From JAHHUA01 sp036635475 (lineage in GTDB: Bacteria; Bacillota; Clostridia; Oscillospirales; Ruminococcaceae): a stretch of DNA of 64,000 nucleotides. Positions 26,228 to 35,515 of the stretch are shown piece by piece. Position 1 is the first letter of the stretch, and each line of letters begins with the position of its first letter. The DNA is taken from assembly GCA_036635475.1 (NCBI GenBank), contig JAVWQH010000003.1, forward strand, positions 16,138 to 80,137, written 5' to 3'. The translations under genes were made by a program, and so were the position numbers. The notes under the pieces were generated by a model. It ran no database searches. It was given only the letters and a program-made list of their open reading frames with translations, and was not told the DNA's origin.

Positions 26228-28018
26228 TTAAGCATTTTGTCCATGCTCATATTGAAGTTTGTAGAGTTTGTAGTACATATTATGATTGGATAGCAACTCT
26301 TGATGGGTTCCTTGTTCCACAATTCTGCCCTTGTGCATTACAATAATTCGGTCTGCGTTTTGAATTGTTGAAAGTCTATGTGCCACAACCAAAGTTGTTC
26401 TGCCTGTCATAATCTTATCCAATGCGTCCTGAATCAACTCTTCTGTTTCAGTGTCAATATTTGCTGTAGCTTCGTCCAAAATCAAAACTTTCGGCTTAAA
26501 TGCAAGGGTTCTTGCAAAAGACAATAGCTGTCTTTGACCGGCAGAAAATGATGCACCACGTTCGATAACTTCCTCATCATATCCATGTTTAAACTTAGAA
26601 ATGAACTTGTCTGCATTAACATATTCAGCCGCTTCAAAGATTTGTTCATCAGTAATATTTTCATTTTTCAGTCTTATATTGCTCTTAACATCACCTGTGA
26701 AAAGGAAAACATCTTGAAGCATTTGTCCTATTTGCTGACGTAAAAAATCAACTTTTATATCTCTGATATTAACCCCATCAAGGAGAATTTCTCCTTTTTG
26801 TATGTCATAATATCTTGTTATTAGATTTTGAATCGTGGTTTTTCCTGCACCAGTTGCCCCAACAAATGCCACGTTTTGTCCCGGTTCAACCTTAAATGAA
26901 ACATCTTTTAAAATCCAATCTTCGCCTTCATATGCGAACCACACATTTTTAAATTCAATTTCACCTTTGATGCTATCAAGTTCAATTGCATTTTCACTGT
27001 CAACTATATCAATCTTTTCATCAAGCAGATTAAATATCTTGTCGGCGGCAGCAGAGGCTGATTGAACTATATTAAGCTGATCGGCGATTTCTTCTATTGG
27101 GTCAAAAAACTTTCCGATATAACTTTGGAAAATTACGATTGTACCGATTGTTATTTCTCCTGCAAAGAAAAGTTTTCCTCCGAAATAAAGTAACAAAACC
27201 CATGCAATAATTTTCAAAAAGAAGTTACTCGGTCCATAAACTGAATACATTGTTATTCTCTTAAAGTGGTCTTTTGCAAGCTCTTCATTCTCATACTCAA
27301 ATTTTTTCTGCATTTTATCTTCAACTGCAAATATTTGAACAAGTTTCATTCCTGAAATATGTTCCGATAAAAATGCGTTTAAACTTGATATTCTTGTTCT
27401 GATTTTACCATAAATTTTCTTTGCGTAAATATTGAAAATAACTGTAAATACAACAATAAATGGAATGACTGTAAATGTTAAAAGTGCAAGCTTTACATTG
27501 TATGTGAGCATTGTAATTATTACTCCCAGCAAAATAAATACGCTTTTACTGACATTGACTATAACACTTGTGTACATTTCGTTTAATGTTTCAATATCAT
27601 TTGTAGCTCTTGTAACAAGTTTTCCTATTGGATTATTGTTAAAAAAGTTGATTGAAAGTTTGTTGAAATGCTTAAAAACGTCCATACGAACAGTGTAAAC
27701 AACTTTTTGCCCTACATATGAAAGTATAATCGCTTGAAGATAGTTCAAAACGAAAACTCCAAGGACAATACCTGCAAATTGAAATGCGATTTTTATTATT
27801 TCTTTTCCTGCTCCTGCTGCACCTGAGGAAATAGTGTTGACGATATAGTCCGTTGTTTTACCAATCAAAACAGGCTGATAAAGTTCTAATCTTACAACAC
27901 AAATAATCAAAGCAACCGCAAGAATAAACCATATTGTATACGGCTTTGCATAACCCAAAAGCCTTCTTATAGTTTTTGGATTGTACTTTTTAGTTTTATT
28001 GTTTTTGTTTTTATTCAT
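26228..28018 (-). CDS. Heterodimeric ABC exporter subunit, canonical site
   Basis: A fused membrane and ATPase half-transporter of 596 residues with about six membrane segments (roughly 30-325) and a nucleotide-binding domain from about 350. Walker A is GATGAGKTT and Walker B LILDEATANID with an intact catalytic Glu, but the signature is the unusual FSAGQRQL in place of LSGGQ. Together with its partner it fits the BmrCD/TM287-288 type, in which the two ATP sites are unequal. Likely exports drugs, lipids or peptides; the substrate is unknown. Nine bases separate it from the partner gene, and AGGAG precedes the ATG. Confidence 0.92.
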   Translation of the reverse strand: MNKNKNNKTKKYNPKTIRRLLGYAKPYTIWFILAVALIICVVRLELYQPVLIGKTTDYIVNTISSGAAGAGKEIIKIAFQFAGIVLGVFVLNYLQAIILSYVGQKVVYTVRMDVFKHFNKLSINFFNNNPIGKLVTRATNDIETLNEMYTSVIVNVSKSVFILLGVIITMLTYNVKLALLTFTVIPFIVVFTVIFNIYAKKIYGKIRTRISSLNAFLSEHISGMKLVQIFAVEDKMQKKFEYENEELAKDHFKRITMYSVYGPSNFFLKIIAWVLLLYFGGKLFFAGEITIGTIVIFQSYIGKFFDPIEEIADQLNIVQSASAAADKIFNLLDEKIDIVDSENAIELDSIKGEIEFKNVWFAYEGEDWILKDVSFKVEPGQNVAFVGATGAGKTTIQNLITRYYDIQKGEILLDGVNIRDIKVDFLRQQIGQMLQDVFLFTGDVKSNIRLKNENITDEQIFEAAEYVNADKFISKFKHGYDEEVIERGASFSAGQRQLLSFARTLAFKPKVLILDEATANIDTETEELIQDALDKIMTGRTTLVVAHRLSTIQNADRIIVMHKGRIVEQGTHQELLSNHNMYYKLYKLQYEHGQNA

Positions 28019-28027
28019 AGTACTCTC

Positions 28028-29815
28028 CTATACTTCTTCATCTATATCTTTTTCCAGTAATTGCTTTTGGTATAGTGAATTATAAATCTTGTCATTTGCA
28101 ACTAATTCTTCATGTGTGCCTTGCTCAACAATTTCTCCGTTGTCTATAACAATAATGTGGTTAGCATTTTGCAATGTAGAAATTCTATGAGCTATGATTA
28201 TATTAGTCTTGTTTTTTCTCTCATTGCTCAAATGTTTTAGGATTTTTTCTTCAGTATCAGTATCAACAGCTGAAACAGAATCATCAAGAATTAAAATTTC
28301 AGGGTCTTTTATCAAAGCTCTTGCAATTGCAACTCTCTGTTTCTGTCCACCGGAAAGGGTAACTCCCCTCTCACCAACTATTGTTTCATAGCCATCTCTG
28401 AACTCAATAATATTATCGTGAACGCAAGCTGACTTAGCTGCTTCCTCAACTTTTTCTTCTGAGGAATCTCCACTACTCAAGTCAATATTATTTTTTATTG
28501 AATCCGAGAACAAGAAATTATCTTGAGGAACATATCCAATATTTTTTCTTAAAACCTCAAGAGGAATATCTAAAATATCAATGCCATCTATGTAGATGCT
28601 GTCTCTTTCAACATCATAAAGTCGCAAAAGCAAATTAATTAATGTTGTTTTACCGCTTCCTATTCTTGCAACAATTCCCAAAGTTTCGCCTTTTTCTATA
28701 GTAAACGATATATTTTTCAGTACATAGTTGTCAGAATTAGGATATTTATAACTCAAGTTTTTAATCTCAACTTTGCCATTATATGATGTTATATTTTTAA
28801 CAGTTGGGCTGTCCTTAATCTCAACTTCTTCATTCAAAACTGTCTCAATTCTTTTTAATGCAGCTGATGAACGAGTTATGATATTAATGGTCATTCCAAT
28901 TCCCATCATCGGCCATACGAGCATACCCAAATACTGGATAAATGCAGCAAAATCGCCAACAGTTATAGCTCCATTTACAGCAATATAACCACCAAATCCA
29001 ACTGCAACTGCTGTTGAAAGTCCGGAAATTACACTCATAATTGGGTGCATTGCTGATTCTAGTTTAGCTAAATCAATGTTTTTGTCAAAATATTTTTTGT
29101 TGACTTTTTCAAATGCTTTAATTTCTTCTTTTTGCTGAACAAAAGCTTTTATAACTTTCATACCAGACAAATCTTCTTGAACAAAATCAGAAATTTCGGC
29201 AAATGTTTCTTGTCGTGAGAAATATCTTTTGAACATCAGAGGGCCTAAGACAATTGCGGCAAGAGAAATCAACAATAATGGTAAAACAGCCACAATAGTC
29301 AAAGCAAAATTTATTTTTGTTATCATATTATATAACGTAAAAGTTCCAAGAGCCAAAACATCAAACAACATCAACATTCCTTGTCCCATTGCATTGGTTA
29401 CAGCTTCAAGGTCATTGGTTAAATATGACATAATTTCGCCTGTTTTATGTTCGCTATAATATCTTTGAGATAGCTTTTCCAAATGCTCAAACATATCATT
29501 TTTAATATCTCTTTCAATTTTTCGTGAAGAACCAAAGATGAAATATCTCCATGCTATTCTTCCGATAACTATAAAAATCGCTATAACAATGATATTAGTA
29601 ACAGATTTTCCAACATTATCCATAGTTACTGTACCATTTCCATAGCCATCAATAACTCCTCCAATTATGATTGGGAAAATCGTTTGCAAAAAGTCTATCA
29701 TTATCAAAAAAGTAACTCCAAGCAAATAACTTACCCAATATTTCTTGAAAAATCCACGCACATATGAGCTTTTAAGCATACTCATAATGCTGTCTTTTTT
29801 TGAGGTTTTTTCCAT
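28028..29815 (-). CDS. Heterodimeric ABC exporter subunit, degenerate site
   Basis: The partner half-transporter, 595 residues, with six predicted membrane segments and an ATPase domain from about 350. Walker A is ARIGSGKTT and the signature a canonical LSGGQKQR, but Walker B reads LILDDSVSAVD, so the catalytic Glu is replaced by Asp. Combined with the first gene's non-canonical signature, one of the two shared ATP sites has every consensus element and the other is degenerate. First gene of the two-gene operon, with a good promoter at 29904-29932. Confidence 0.92.
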   Translation of the reverse strand: MEKTSKKDSIMSMLKSSYVRGFFKKYWVSYLLGVTFLIMIDFLQTIFPIIIGGVIDGYGNGTVTMDNVGKSVTNIIVIAIFIVIGRIAWRYFIFGSSRKIERDIKNDMFEHLEKLSQRYYSEHKTGEIMSYLTNDLEAVTNAMGQGMLMLFDVLALGTFTLYNMITKINFALTIVAVLPLLLISLAAIVLGPLMFKRYFSRQETFAEISDFVQEDLSGMKVIKAFVQQKEEIKAFEKVNKKYFDKNIDLAKLESAMHPIMSVISGLSTAVAVGFGGYIAVNGAITVGDFAAFIQYLGMLVWPMMGIGMTINIITRSSAALKRIETVLNEEVEIKDSPTVKNITSYNGKVEIKNLSYKYPNSDNYVLKNISFTIEKGETLGIVARIGSGKTTLINLLLRLYDVERDSIYIDGIDILDIPLEVLRKNIGYVPQDNFLFSDSIKNNIDLSSGDSSEEKVEEAAKSACVHDNIIEFRDGYETIVGERGVTLSGGQKQRVAIARALIKDPEILILDDSVSAVDTDTEEKILKHLSNERKNKTNIIIAHRISTLQNANHIIVIDNGEIVEQGTHEELVANDKIYNSLYQKQLLEKDIDEEV

Positions 29816-29903
29816 CTTACCACTCCTTAAAATTGAATGTATTTATATAAAATTTTAAATTCTTACAATAAATATGAATTTAAAATGTTTTCCAACGAAA
29901 GTT

Positions 29904-29932
29904 ATTATACCAAACAATTTAACATTTTACAA
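29904..29932 (-). promoter_or_regulatory. Sigma-A promoter for the ABC exporter operon
   Basis: On the minus strand TTGTAA, 17 bases, TATAAT, about 90 bases before the first start codon. Confidence 0.6.
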
Positions 29933-30035
29933 GAAATATAGTGAAATTTAGTTGAAAAATGCTATATTGATTTATAGTAAACAGTTTAAGTGGTTACATT
30001 TACTATACTATTTAGTAAAATTTTATTTTAGACAT

Positions 30036-30068
30036 AAAAATACCCCGACATTTTATCGAGGTATTTTA
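30036..30068 (-). terminator. Terminator after the arginine operon
   Basis: AAAATACCCCGA pairs with TCGAGGTATTTT with one mismatch around a 7-base loop, ending in T residues on the minus strand just after arcA. Confidence 0.7.
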
Positions 30069-30079
30069 AATAGATATTA

Positions 30080-31309
30080 TTAATAAATATTTTCTCTTAC
30101 AAGAGGCATACTCATACAACGTGGGCCACCACGACCTCTTGACAACTCACCACTGGAAATCTTGAGTATTTTAACACCGTTTTCTTCCAAAAGTTTGTTT
30201 GTAACATAATTTCTGTCATAAACAACAACAACTCCCGGAGAAATTGAAAGTGTGTTTGAACCATCATTCCATTGTTCTCTTTCAGCTGCGATTGGATTAT
30301 TTCCACCGCAACGAATCAGAGTTACTTTTGGAACACCAATATATTTTGCAAGAGTTACATCAAGGTCTGTATCTAATTCACGAACCTTTACGTTACCTTT
30401 TACATCACCTTTAGTAATTTCAAAAGTGCGAAGTGTCTTGATAATTCCTGGGTGAACTGTGAATTTATCAAAGTCAACCTGTGTGAAAACTGTATCAAGG
30501 TGCATAAATGCTCTTATTTGAGGTATTTCAAAAGCTAAAATTGTAGTAATCTCGGAGCTCTCATCGCTAAAAATATTGTTTGCAAGTTGCTCAATAGCTT
30601 CTGGTTTTGTTCTTTGGGAAATTCCTACTGCCAAAACGTTTGCAGTTAAATTGAGAATATCTCCGCCTTCAATATTAAAACTTTCGTTTGGTGTGTAATA
30701 GAAAGGCACTTTACCTGCATATTCAGGATTATATGTCAAAGCATATTTTCCATAAATTGTTTCACGATTACGTGTGATTGAATACATTCTGTTAAGACTT
30801 ACTCCGTTTCCAATTGTTGCAAAAGGGTCACGAGTGAAGTAAAGATTAGGAATTGGATCCATAACAAAACGATATTCGTCCATTAGTAATGATGTTAATT
30901 TGTTTTTGCTATTAAGCTTAATTTCATTAAAACTCACACCTGACATTGTTTTAAGTACAAGTTCTTTTTCATCTTTGATAGAAGAAAAATACTCTTTAAG
31001 CTCATTTTTATAGCATACAGCAAATTCTCCGCTATTGGCAATAACTTCATCAATAAAATCATTTCTGATTTCAGCTGATTGCTTAATAGCCTCAGCTGCC
31101 ATATCTTCAAGATAAACTACATCGACTCCATTAGCACGCAAAACATTTGCAAATTGGTCATGTTCAGCTTGTGCACCGTATAAATATGGAATATCGTCAA
31201 AAAGTAATCTTTCAAGAGAATTTGGAATTAAATGTTCAAGTTCTTCACCTGGTCTATGAAGCATAACTTTTTTAAGAGCACCAATTTCGCTCTTTACTTT
31301 AATACACAT
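30080..31309 (-). CDS. arcA: Arginine deiminase
   Basis: Hydrolyses arginine to citrulline and ammonia, the first step of the arginine deiminase pathway. The 409 residues match the family length. Catalytic motifs are visible: FTRDPFATIGNGV (about 160-172), the His/Asp pair region MHLDTVFTQVD (about 270-280), and the nucleophile Cys in RGRGGPRCMSMPL near the C-terminus. The start follows AAGGAG with slightly long spacing. It is the third gene of an argF/arcB - cyclodeaminase - arcA transcript; carbamate kinase (arcC) and the antiporter (arcD) are not next to it. Confidence 0.96.
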   Translation of the reverse strand: MCIKVKSEIGALKKVMLHRPGEELEHLIPNSLERLLFDDIPYLYGAQAEHDQFANVLRANGVDVVYLEDMAAEAIKQSAEIRNDFIDEVIANSGEFAVCYKNELKEYFSSIKDEKELVLKTMSGVSFNEIKLNSKNKLTSLLMDEYRFVMDPIPNLYFTRDPFATIGNGVSLNRMYSITRNRETIYGKYALTYNPEYAGKVPFYYTPNESFNIEGGDILNLTANVLAVGISQRTKPEAIEQLANNIFSDESSEITTILAFEIPQIRAFMHLDTVFTQVDFDKFTVHPGIIKTLRTFEITKGDVKGNVKVRELDTDLDVTLAKYIGVPKVTLIRCGGNNPIAAEREQWNDGSNTLSISPGVVVVYDRNYVTNKLLEENGVKILKISSGELSRGRGGPRCMSMPLVRENIY

Positions 31310-31334
31310 ATGAATTATTTACTCCTTGGTTTAA

Positions 31335-32432
31335 TTAGATAAGATTAAGTCCACTTGCAACTTTTGTAATAAAGTCTTGTACATTTGTTACCATTGTTGT
31401 TGCAGACAAGCTGCCTCTATCTATTAATTTATTTACAACAAACTCAGCAGCATCAATTGTATAAAGGTAAACAGGACGGATTTCGCCATCAGGCAAAACT
31501 CTGAAAGATGGTGTCATATTACCTGTTGCAATTGTGTGGAGCATTGTTGCAAGACATATAACTGTTGTTGATTTTTTAACTAAATTACGCATCTGACCTT
31601 GACCTTCGTATGAGTTAGCAATAACTTCAGGCAAAGGACCATCGTCACGAATTGAACTTGTTAAAACGAATGGTACATGGTTTTTAACAACACTATACAT
31701 AATTCCATTGTCAATATTGTATTCATCAATAAAGTTTGGAATTGAACCACAACGACGAACCTTATTGATAACGTCAAGGTGATTGTAGTGACCATTAGGT
31801 TGGGAAACTTGTGTGTAGATATCTTGTCCCAAAGCAGTGTGTAAAAGTGCGCCCTCAAGGTCATGAGTTGCAAGTGCATTACCTGCCATCAAGCCATGTG
31901 CATAGCCATTTTCAACTAATTTTTGCATAGCATTTCTTGCACTTGAATCGAATGAAAAGGCTGGGCCCATAACCCAAATAATATTTCCATTATCTTTTTC
32001 GTGCTTCAAAAGCTCAATTAACTTATCATAATCTTTTGCATAAGATGTTTCGCGGCTTCTGCCTTGACGGAAAACAAATTGGTCATCAAGTGAAGATGAT
32101 TCATCAGCAAATCCATTGCAGTACATATAAATGCCTTCTTCGCATTTTTCTGTACGGCCTTGCATAACTTTATCGCCTTTTTTGATGTTTCTATTTTCAA
32201 CAACTTCAAGATGTCCATCTTCGCAAAGAACAACACTAGAGTCCATACGGCTCTCTTCAGCCAATGTCCATTTGCCATTAATCTTAAAGTACTCCGGATA
32301 CATTGATGTACTATGGTAATAATCTGGAGCTACGCCGTCTTTTTCTGCAACTTCCCACTTTGCATCAGGGGCATTTACAAATTCAGGCTTTGTAAAATCG
32401 GGGTGACGATATTTTGGCATTTCAAATGACAT
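31335..32432 (-). CDS. Ornithine cyclodeaminase-like protein (LOR/SDH conserved region, TIGR00300-type)
   Basis: A soluble 365-residue protein related to the C-terminal part of cyanobacterial AgrE/ArgZ and the archaeal MMP1218-type ornithine cyclodeaminase, not to the mu-crystallin type. The family's core strings are visible: WVMGPAFSFD, GNALATHDLE, VINKVRRCGSI, LTSSIRDDGPLPEVI and LHTIATGNMTPS. An N-terminal part with EDGHLEVVENRNIKKGD precedes them. Relatives convert ornithine to proline and ammonia. Its place between ornithine carbamoyltransferase and arginine deiminase supports that reaction here, giving arginine to proline. I recall that databases link some members to a nickel-pincer cofactor, which I could not check. 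Gaps are 25-27 bp on each side, so it is in one operon. Confidence 0.78.
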   Translation of the reverse strand: MSFEMPKYRHPDFTKPEFVNAPDAKWEVAEKDGVAPDYYHSTSMYPEYFKINGKWTLAEESRMDSSVVLCEDGHLEVVENRNIKKGDKVMQGRTEKCEEGIYMYCNGFADESSSLDDQFVFRQGRSRETSYAKDYDKLIELLKHEKDNGNIIWVMGPAFSFDSSARNAMQKLVENGYAHGLMAGNALATHDLEGALLHTALGQDIYTQVSQPNGHYNHLDVINKVRRCGSIPNFIDEYNIDNGIMYSVVKNHVPFVLTSSIRDDGPLPEVIANSYEGQGQMRNLVKKSTTVICLATMLHTIATGNMTPSFRVLPDGEIRPVYLYTIDAAEFVVNKLIDRGSLSATTMVTNVQDFITKVASGLNLI

Positions 32433-32459
32433 AATATTTACCTCTCTATCTTATAAAAT

Positions 32460-33452
32460 CTACTTCAATGTTGCGTACATAACTGCTTTAATTGTGTGCA
32501 TACGGTTTTCAGCTTCATCAAATACAACAGATTGTTTGCTTTCAAATACTTCGTCAGTAACTTCCATTTCTGTTATACCGAATTTTTGAGCCATTTCTGC
32601 ACCGATAGTTGTTTTTGTATCGTGGAATGAAGGCAAGCAGTGCATAAAAATTGCTGTTGGCTTTGCATTAGCCATAAGTGCAGCATTTACTTGATATTTG
32701 TTCAATAGTTTAATTCTTGTTTCCCAAACTTCTGCTGGCTCGCCCATTGATACCCAAATATCTGTGTAAATAACATCAGCATTAGTTGTGCCTTCTTTAA
32801 CGTCCTCTGTTAGTCTGATTGTTGCACCAGTTTCCTTAGCAATTTCCTTGCATTTTGCAACAAGTTCTTCTGCTGGGAAAAGTTCCTTTGGAGCACAAGC
32901 TGTGAAGTTTAGTCCAAGTTTTGCACAAACAACCATCAAAGAGTTACCCATATTGTTTCTTGCATCGCCCATATATGTAAAATTAACACCTTTTAGTGTG
33001 CCTAATTTTTCTTCGATTGTTAGCATATCAGCCAACATTTGAGTTGGGTGGAATTCGTCTGTCAAGCCATTCCAAACTGGAACACCTGCATATTCAGCCA
33101 AAGTTTCAACAAGCTTTTGGCTAAATCCTCTGTACTCAATTCCGTCATACATACGTCCCAAAACTCTTGCTGTATCAGGAATACTCTCTTTTTTGCCCAT
33201 TTGGCTGCTTCCTGGGTCAAGGTAAGTAACACCCATGCCTAGGTCCATACCGGCAACTTCAAAAGAACAACGTGTACGAGTTGAAGTTTTTTCAAACAAC
33301 AAAACGATGTTTTTGCCTTGAAGATAATTATGAGGTGTGCCTGTACGTTTCAAATCTTTGAAATTTTTTGATAAATCCAATAGGTAACGAATTTCCTGTG
33401 TTGAATAGTCTAATAGTTTCAAATAACTTCTTCCGCTCAAATTAATTCCCAT
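32460..33452 (-). CDS. argF: Ornithine carbamoyltransferase
   Basis: Transfers carbamoyl between carbamoyl phosphate and ornithine/citrulline. Motifs: STRTRCSF for carbamoyl phosphate (about 55-62), HPTQMLAD (about 133), the SMGE ornithine loop in IWVSMGEPAEVW, and HCLPSFHD (about 273). The length of 330 is typical. In an operon with arginine deiminase the catabolic direction (arcB) is likely, releasing ornithine and carbamoyl phosphate. First gene of the operon, behind a consensus promoter at 33520-33548. Sequence alone does not separate the ArgF and ArcB roles. Confidence 0.95.
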   Translation of the reverse strand: MGINLSGRSYLKLLDYSTQEIRYLLDLSKNFKDLKRTGTPHNYLQGKNIVLLFEKTSTRTRCSFEVAGMDLGMGVTYLDPGSSQMGKKESIPDTARVLGRMYDGIEYRGFSQKLVETLAEYAGVPVWNGLTDEFHPTQMLADMLTIEEKLGTLKGVNFTYMGDARNNMGNSLMVVCAKLGLNFTACAPKELFPAEELVAKCKEIAKETGATIRLTEDVKEGTTNADVIYTDIWVSMGEPAEVWETRIKLLNKYQVNAALMANAKPTAIFMHCLPSFHDTKTTIGAEMAQKFGITEMEVTDEVFESKQSVVFDEAENRMHTIKAVMYATLK

Positions 33453-33519
33453 AATTGTAATACTCCTTATTAATATATAAATTTTAATTTCTTTTATAAC
33501 GCAATGCGTCTTTACTTAT

Positions 33520-33548
33520 ATAATATACAATTTATATGCCAATGTCAA
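33520..33548 (-). promoter_or_regulatory. Sigma-A promoter of the arginine operon
   Basis: Minus strand TTGACA, exactly 17 bases, TATTAT, about 70 bases before the argF start. Upstream, TATGCA occurs twice 21 bp apart (33617-33622 and 33638-33643), a possible regulator site. Confidence 0.7.
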
Positions 33549-33742
33549 ATAATAATTTATAATAAATTATGACTTATTTGGCTATTTTCAATAATTTACA
33601 GGTAGTTTTATACATTTATGCAGTATGATAATATACCTATGCAATAGCGGATTTCATAAATATATTCACAATAATTTATGTTTATTCATTAACAATCTTT
33701 TGCTACTTTCTCATCGTCTACTTGCTTTTCACATCATTGGTG

Positions 33743-33770
33743 TTGATTTTTTGTCAATAACCTATATAAT
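33743..33770 (+). promoter_or_regulatory. Sigma-A promoter for the phosphosugar mutase
   Basis: TTGATT, 16-base spacer, TATAAT, about 45 bases before the ATG. An imperfect AT-only palindrome overlaps the -10. Confidence 0.6.
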
Positions 33771-33815
33771 TAAATTATAGGCAAAATTATAAAATTATAA
33801 TTCAAGGAGATTACT

Positions 33816-35513
33816 ATGAAGAAAGCTAATGACTCCACTGTTGTTGATGTGTATTATCAATGGCTAAACCATATTGATGACCCAAAACTATTGGAAGAAC
33901 TTGATGGGATTAAAGATAATCAAAATGAAATATACGAAAGATTTTACAAGTGCTTAGAATTTGGAACCGCCGGACTGCGTGGAATCCTAGGTGCTGGAAC
34001 AAATCGTATGAATATATATACAGTTGCAAAAGCCACTCAAGGTTATGCAAATTGTATAACAAAACTATATAAAAATTCATCTGTTGCAATTGCTTATGAC
34101 AGCAGAATTTTTTCTGATTTATTTGCAAAAACAACTGCAAGGGTATTTGCGGCAAATAATATCAAAGTTTATCTATTTAGCGAACTTATGCCTACCCCAA
34201 TTCTTTCTTATGCAGTAAGAACTCTCAAATGTCAAGCAGGCATCGTCATAACTGCAAGTCATAATCCATCACAATACAACGGCTACAAGGCTTATAATAG
34301 TGAGGGCTGTCAAATTGACGAGGCAACTGCCGAAAAAGTATTGGAGGAAATTTGCAAACTTGACACTTTTTCTGACATAAAATATGCTGACTTTGATGAA
34401 GCAATTGCTACTGGCAAAATCGAATATATCAATTCATCACTTGCAGAAAAATTTGTTGAGGAAACCTACAATTTCGTTCAAGACAAAAATATATGCAAAA
34501 AAACACCACTTAAAGTTGTTTATACTCCTTTAAATGGTGCTGGATATAAATGGGTAACCTCAATCTTGAATAAAATAAATGTTTCAGACTTACATATTGT
34601 TGAAAGTCAAAAAAATCCTGACGGCAACTTCCCAACTTGCACTTACCCAAACCCTGAAATGAAAGAGGCACTTGCTGAGGGACTAAAACTTTCTCAAAAT
34701 GTAGGTGCTGACATTCTTCTTGCCTCAGACCCTGACAGCGACAGATTAGGTGCTGCGGTTTTGCATAATGGCGCATATCAAATTTTGACAGGAAACCAAG
34801 TGGGAATTTTAATGGCTGATTACATTTGCCGAACAAAATCAGCTAATAATACAATGCCTAAAAATCCTGTGATGATTAAGTCTGCTGTTTCGTCGAATAT
34901 GCTTGAAAAAATCGCAGAAGATTACAATGTTGAAGTGAAAACTGTTTTAACAGGCTTTAAAAATGTTGGAAATTATATGGAAAAGCTCTCTGCACAAAAT
35001 AGACTTGACGATTTTATTTTTGCATACGAGGAAAGTTGCGGATATCTTTCAACAACTTTAGTAAGAGATAAAGACAGCATTTGTGCCTGTGCAATCTGTG
35101 CTGAAATGGCTGCTTTCCATAAAAGCCAAGGAAAAACACTTGTTGATGCACTGGAATTTTTGTATCAGAAATATGGTTATTATATTTCAAAATCCCAAAG
35201 CTTTGAATTTGTTGGAGCTAGCGGCGAAAATATTATGAAAAACATAATGGAAAATCTTAGAAATAATCCTCCAAAAAAATTCGACGATTTTGATGTTATT
35301 TCTACAAAGGATTTTCTATTGGAAAATGAACTGAAAACCAATATGATTAAAGTTTTTCTTTCTGATAACGTTCAATTTATCGTTCGTCCGTCAGGAACTG
35401 AACCCAAAATTAAATTTTATTATTATATAATAGGAAAAAACGAAACTGAACGTGATGAAATTCTATCTAAAATTGTTTCAGCAGTTGAAAATTTCGTGAA
35501 AACTTATAAATAA
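33816..35513 (+). CDS. pgcA: Phosphoglucomutase/phosphomannomutase family protein
   Basis: Interconverts hexose 1- and 6-phosphates. Four hallmark loops are present: the phosphoserine loop TASHNPSQYNGYK (about 142-154), the metal loop DPDSDRLG (about 306-313), the sugar loop EESCGYL (about 406) and the phosphate loop RPSGTEPKIKFYY (about 527-539). The 565-residue length matches the B. subtilis PgcA class, which supplies glucose 1-phosphate for UDP-glucose and teichoic acid or glycolipid synthesis. GGAG precedes the ATG. Its stop lies 2 bp from the convergent flippase stop, with no terminator visible between. Confidence 0.93.
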   Translation: MKKANDSTVVDVYYQWLNHIDDPKLLEELDGIKDNQNEIYERFYKCLEFGTAGLRGILGAGTNRMNIYTVAKATQGYANCITKLYKNSSVAIAYDSRIFSDLFAKTTARVFAANNIKVYLFSELMPTPILSYAVRTLKCQAGIVITASHNPSQYNGYKAYNSEGCQIDEATAEKVLEEICKLDTFSDIKYADFDEAIATGKIEYINSSLAEKFVEETYNFVQDKNICKKTPLKVVYTPLNGAGYKWVTSILNKINVSDLHIVESQKNPDGNFPTCTYPNPEMKEALAEGLKLSQNVGADILLASDPDSDRLGAAVLHNGAYQILTGNQVGILMADYICRTKSANNTMPKNPVMIKSAVSSNMLEKIAEDYNVEVKTVLTGFKNVGNYMEKLSAQNRLDDFIFAYEESCGYLSTTLVRDKDSICACAICAEMAAFHKSQGKTLVDALEFLYQKYGYYISKSQSFEFVGASGENIMKNIMENLRNNPPKKFDDFDVISTKDFLLENELKTNMIKVFLSDNVQFIVRPSGTEPKIKFYYYIIGKNETERDEILSKIVSAVENFVKTYK

Positions 35514-35515
35514 TA

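Larger units (their letters stand above)
33453..33815. other. Intergenic region between argF and the phosphosugar mutase
   Basis: A 363-bp divergent spacer with no convincing ORF. It holds the arginine operon promoter (33520-33548), the repeated TATGCA elements (33617-33643) and the mutase promoter (33743-33770). I saw no riboswitch or tRNA-like structure. Confidence 0.7.
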
